Source: Pristionchus mayeri (taxonomy: Eukaryota > Nematoda > Chromadorea > Rhabditida > Neodiplogasteridae). Taken from it: a stretch of DNA of 64,000 nt. The stretch covers positions 37,142,901-37,206,900 of the forward strand of contig BTRK01000006.1 of assembly GCA_036245805.1 (NCBI GenBank). The letters run 5' to 3'. Under the pieces are notes generated by a model. The model made no database searches, was not told the DNA's origin, and saw only the letters and a list, made by a program, of their open reading frames with translations. The position numbers and the translations under genes are program-made. Numbering within the stretch: position 1 is the first letter of the stretch; every line of letters begins with the position of its first letter. This document shows positions 63,720-64,000 of this stretch, one piece after another.

Positions 63720-64000
63720 GGTTCCAAAATGGTACCTGATTAATCTCAGGAACGTTCCAAAATGGTACCTGGTCGATCCCAGGAAGGTTCCAAAATGATA
63801 CCTGATCGATCCCAGGAAGGTTCCAAAATGGTACCTGATTAATCTCAGGAAGGTTCCAAAATGGTACCTGGTCGATCCTAGGAAGGTTCCAAAATGGTAC
63901 CTGATCGATCCCAGGAAGGTTCCAAAATGGTACCTGGTCGATCCCAGGAAGGTTCCAAAATGGTACCTGATAGATCCCAGGAAGGTTCCAAAATGGTACC

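Larger units (their letters stand above)
1..64000. repeat. 33-bp satellite array filling the whole window
   Basis: An uninterrupted head-to-tail array of a 33-bp monomer, with no unique sequence anywhere and both ends cut by the window. The conserved half reads GGTTCCAAAATGGTAC; the variable half is most often CTGATCGATCCCAGGAA. A typical copy is 1,449-1,481. Starts fall at 30 modulo 33 throughout: the ATG of the conserved half is at 6, 13,470, 23,370, 42,411, 54,720, 63,465 and 63,993, all 6 modulo 33. The consensus is 16/33 G+C with one CpG, one KpnI-type GGTACC and the palindrome GATCGATC. Recurrent monomer types include GATAGATCCC, GGCCGATCCC, GATCGACCAC, CATGAGAGATCTC, GATTAATCTC, GGTCGATCCTAG, GGTCGATCACATG, GATCGATCCCGGG and GATCGATCTCTGAAAGG. 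Their order, not their periodicity, gives the array its higher structure. A eukaryotic satellite is the natural reading; chromosomal location and species cannot be told from the sequence. Confidence 0.99.

Noticed and set aside
1..64000. CRISPR array
   Set aside because: The 33-bp period has no alternation of constant repeat and unique spacer: the variable half is a small set of recurring, related forms and the array is far too long.
1..64000. CENP-B box or other known centromere motif
   Set aside because: The 17-bp CENP-B box core (TTCG and CGGG elements in fixed spacing) is not present in the consensus; similarity is limited to the idea of a conserved box.
1..64000. SRF-type CArG box in CCAAAATGG
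   Set aside because: A CArG box needs six A/T bases between CC and GG; here there are five, so it does not fit.
1..64000. Stable hairpins from GGTACC, GATCGATC and GGAAGGTTCC
   Set aside because: The palindromes are 6 to 10 bp with little or no loop and do not join into a longer stem within a monomer. Nothing suggests a structured RNA or terminator.
1..64000. Artificial or simulated sequence, or assembly artefact
   Set aside because: Perfect register could suggest it, but private substitutions, shared rare markers and nested duplication junctions form a consistent history that an artefact would not easily give. Raw-read support is still the decisive test.
1..64000. Transposable element, tRNA, rRNA or telomeric repeat within the array
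   Set aside because: No stretch departs from the 33-bp monomer, and I saw no terminal repeats, target-site duplications, unrelated insert or telomere-type hexamer runs.

Overview
The whole 64 kb window lies inside one tandem satellite array with a 33-bp monomer. I find no gene, RNA gene, transposon, unique spacer or array edge. Monomers start at positions congruent to 30 modulo 33, so the window holds about 1,939 of them. Every landmark I checked keeps that register from the first ATG at position 6 to the last at 63,993 (63,987 = 1,939 x 33). I therefore see no net insertion or deletion that is not a whole number of monomers.

The monomer has two halves. GGTTCCAAAATGGTAC is almost invariant. 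The other half, typically CTGATCGATCCCAGGAA, carries nearly all the variation and defines about 18 recurring monomer types. The consensus is 16/33 G+C with one CpG. Because 33 is divisible by 3, five of the six frames read through most monomers. This yields hundreds of spurious 11-residue-repeat open frames (up to 810 codons), none of which I accept as a gene.

The order of monomer types shows a nested higher-order structure. Tandem duplications of 99, 132, 231, 330, 1,188, 1,287, 2,013, 2,805, 4,158 and 9,537 bp can be delimited to the monomer, and dispersed copies of 0.5 to 5.4 kb link distant parts of the array. By region: 1-1,250 is a short-period zone with 297-330 bp cassette spacing; 1,416-4,517 is a 1.5-kb duplicate pair; 4,518-12,717 holds 3,432-bp-offset and 2,805-bp-offset copies; 13,923-30,983 is a 9,537-bp tandem duplication whose second copy lacks one 2,013-bp unit; 30,423-40,454 is built of 1,188-bp units enclosed in a 4,158-bp tandem duplication; 40.5-47 kb matches the 10-13.7 kb and 24-27 kb segments; 47-58 kb is a mosaic of younger duplications with private markers; 59,529-62,102 is a clean 1,287-bp tandem pair; the remainder is partial units.

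This is the organisation expected of eukaryotic satellite DNA, such as centromeric, pericentromeric or subtelomeric heterochromatin, evolving by in-register unequal exchange and conversion. The sequence gives no support for any particular species or chromosomal position. I do not recognise the monomer as a named satellite family.
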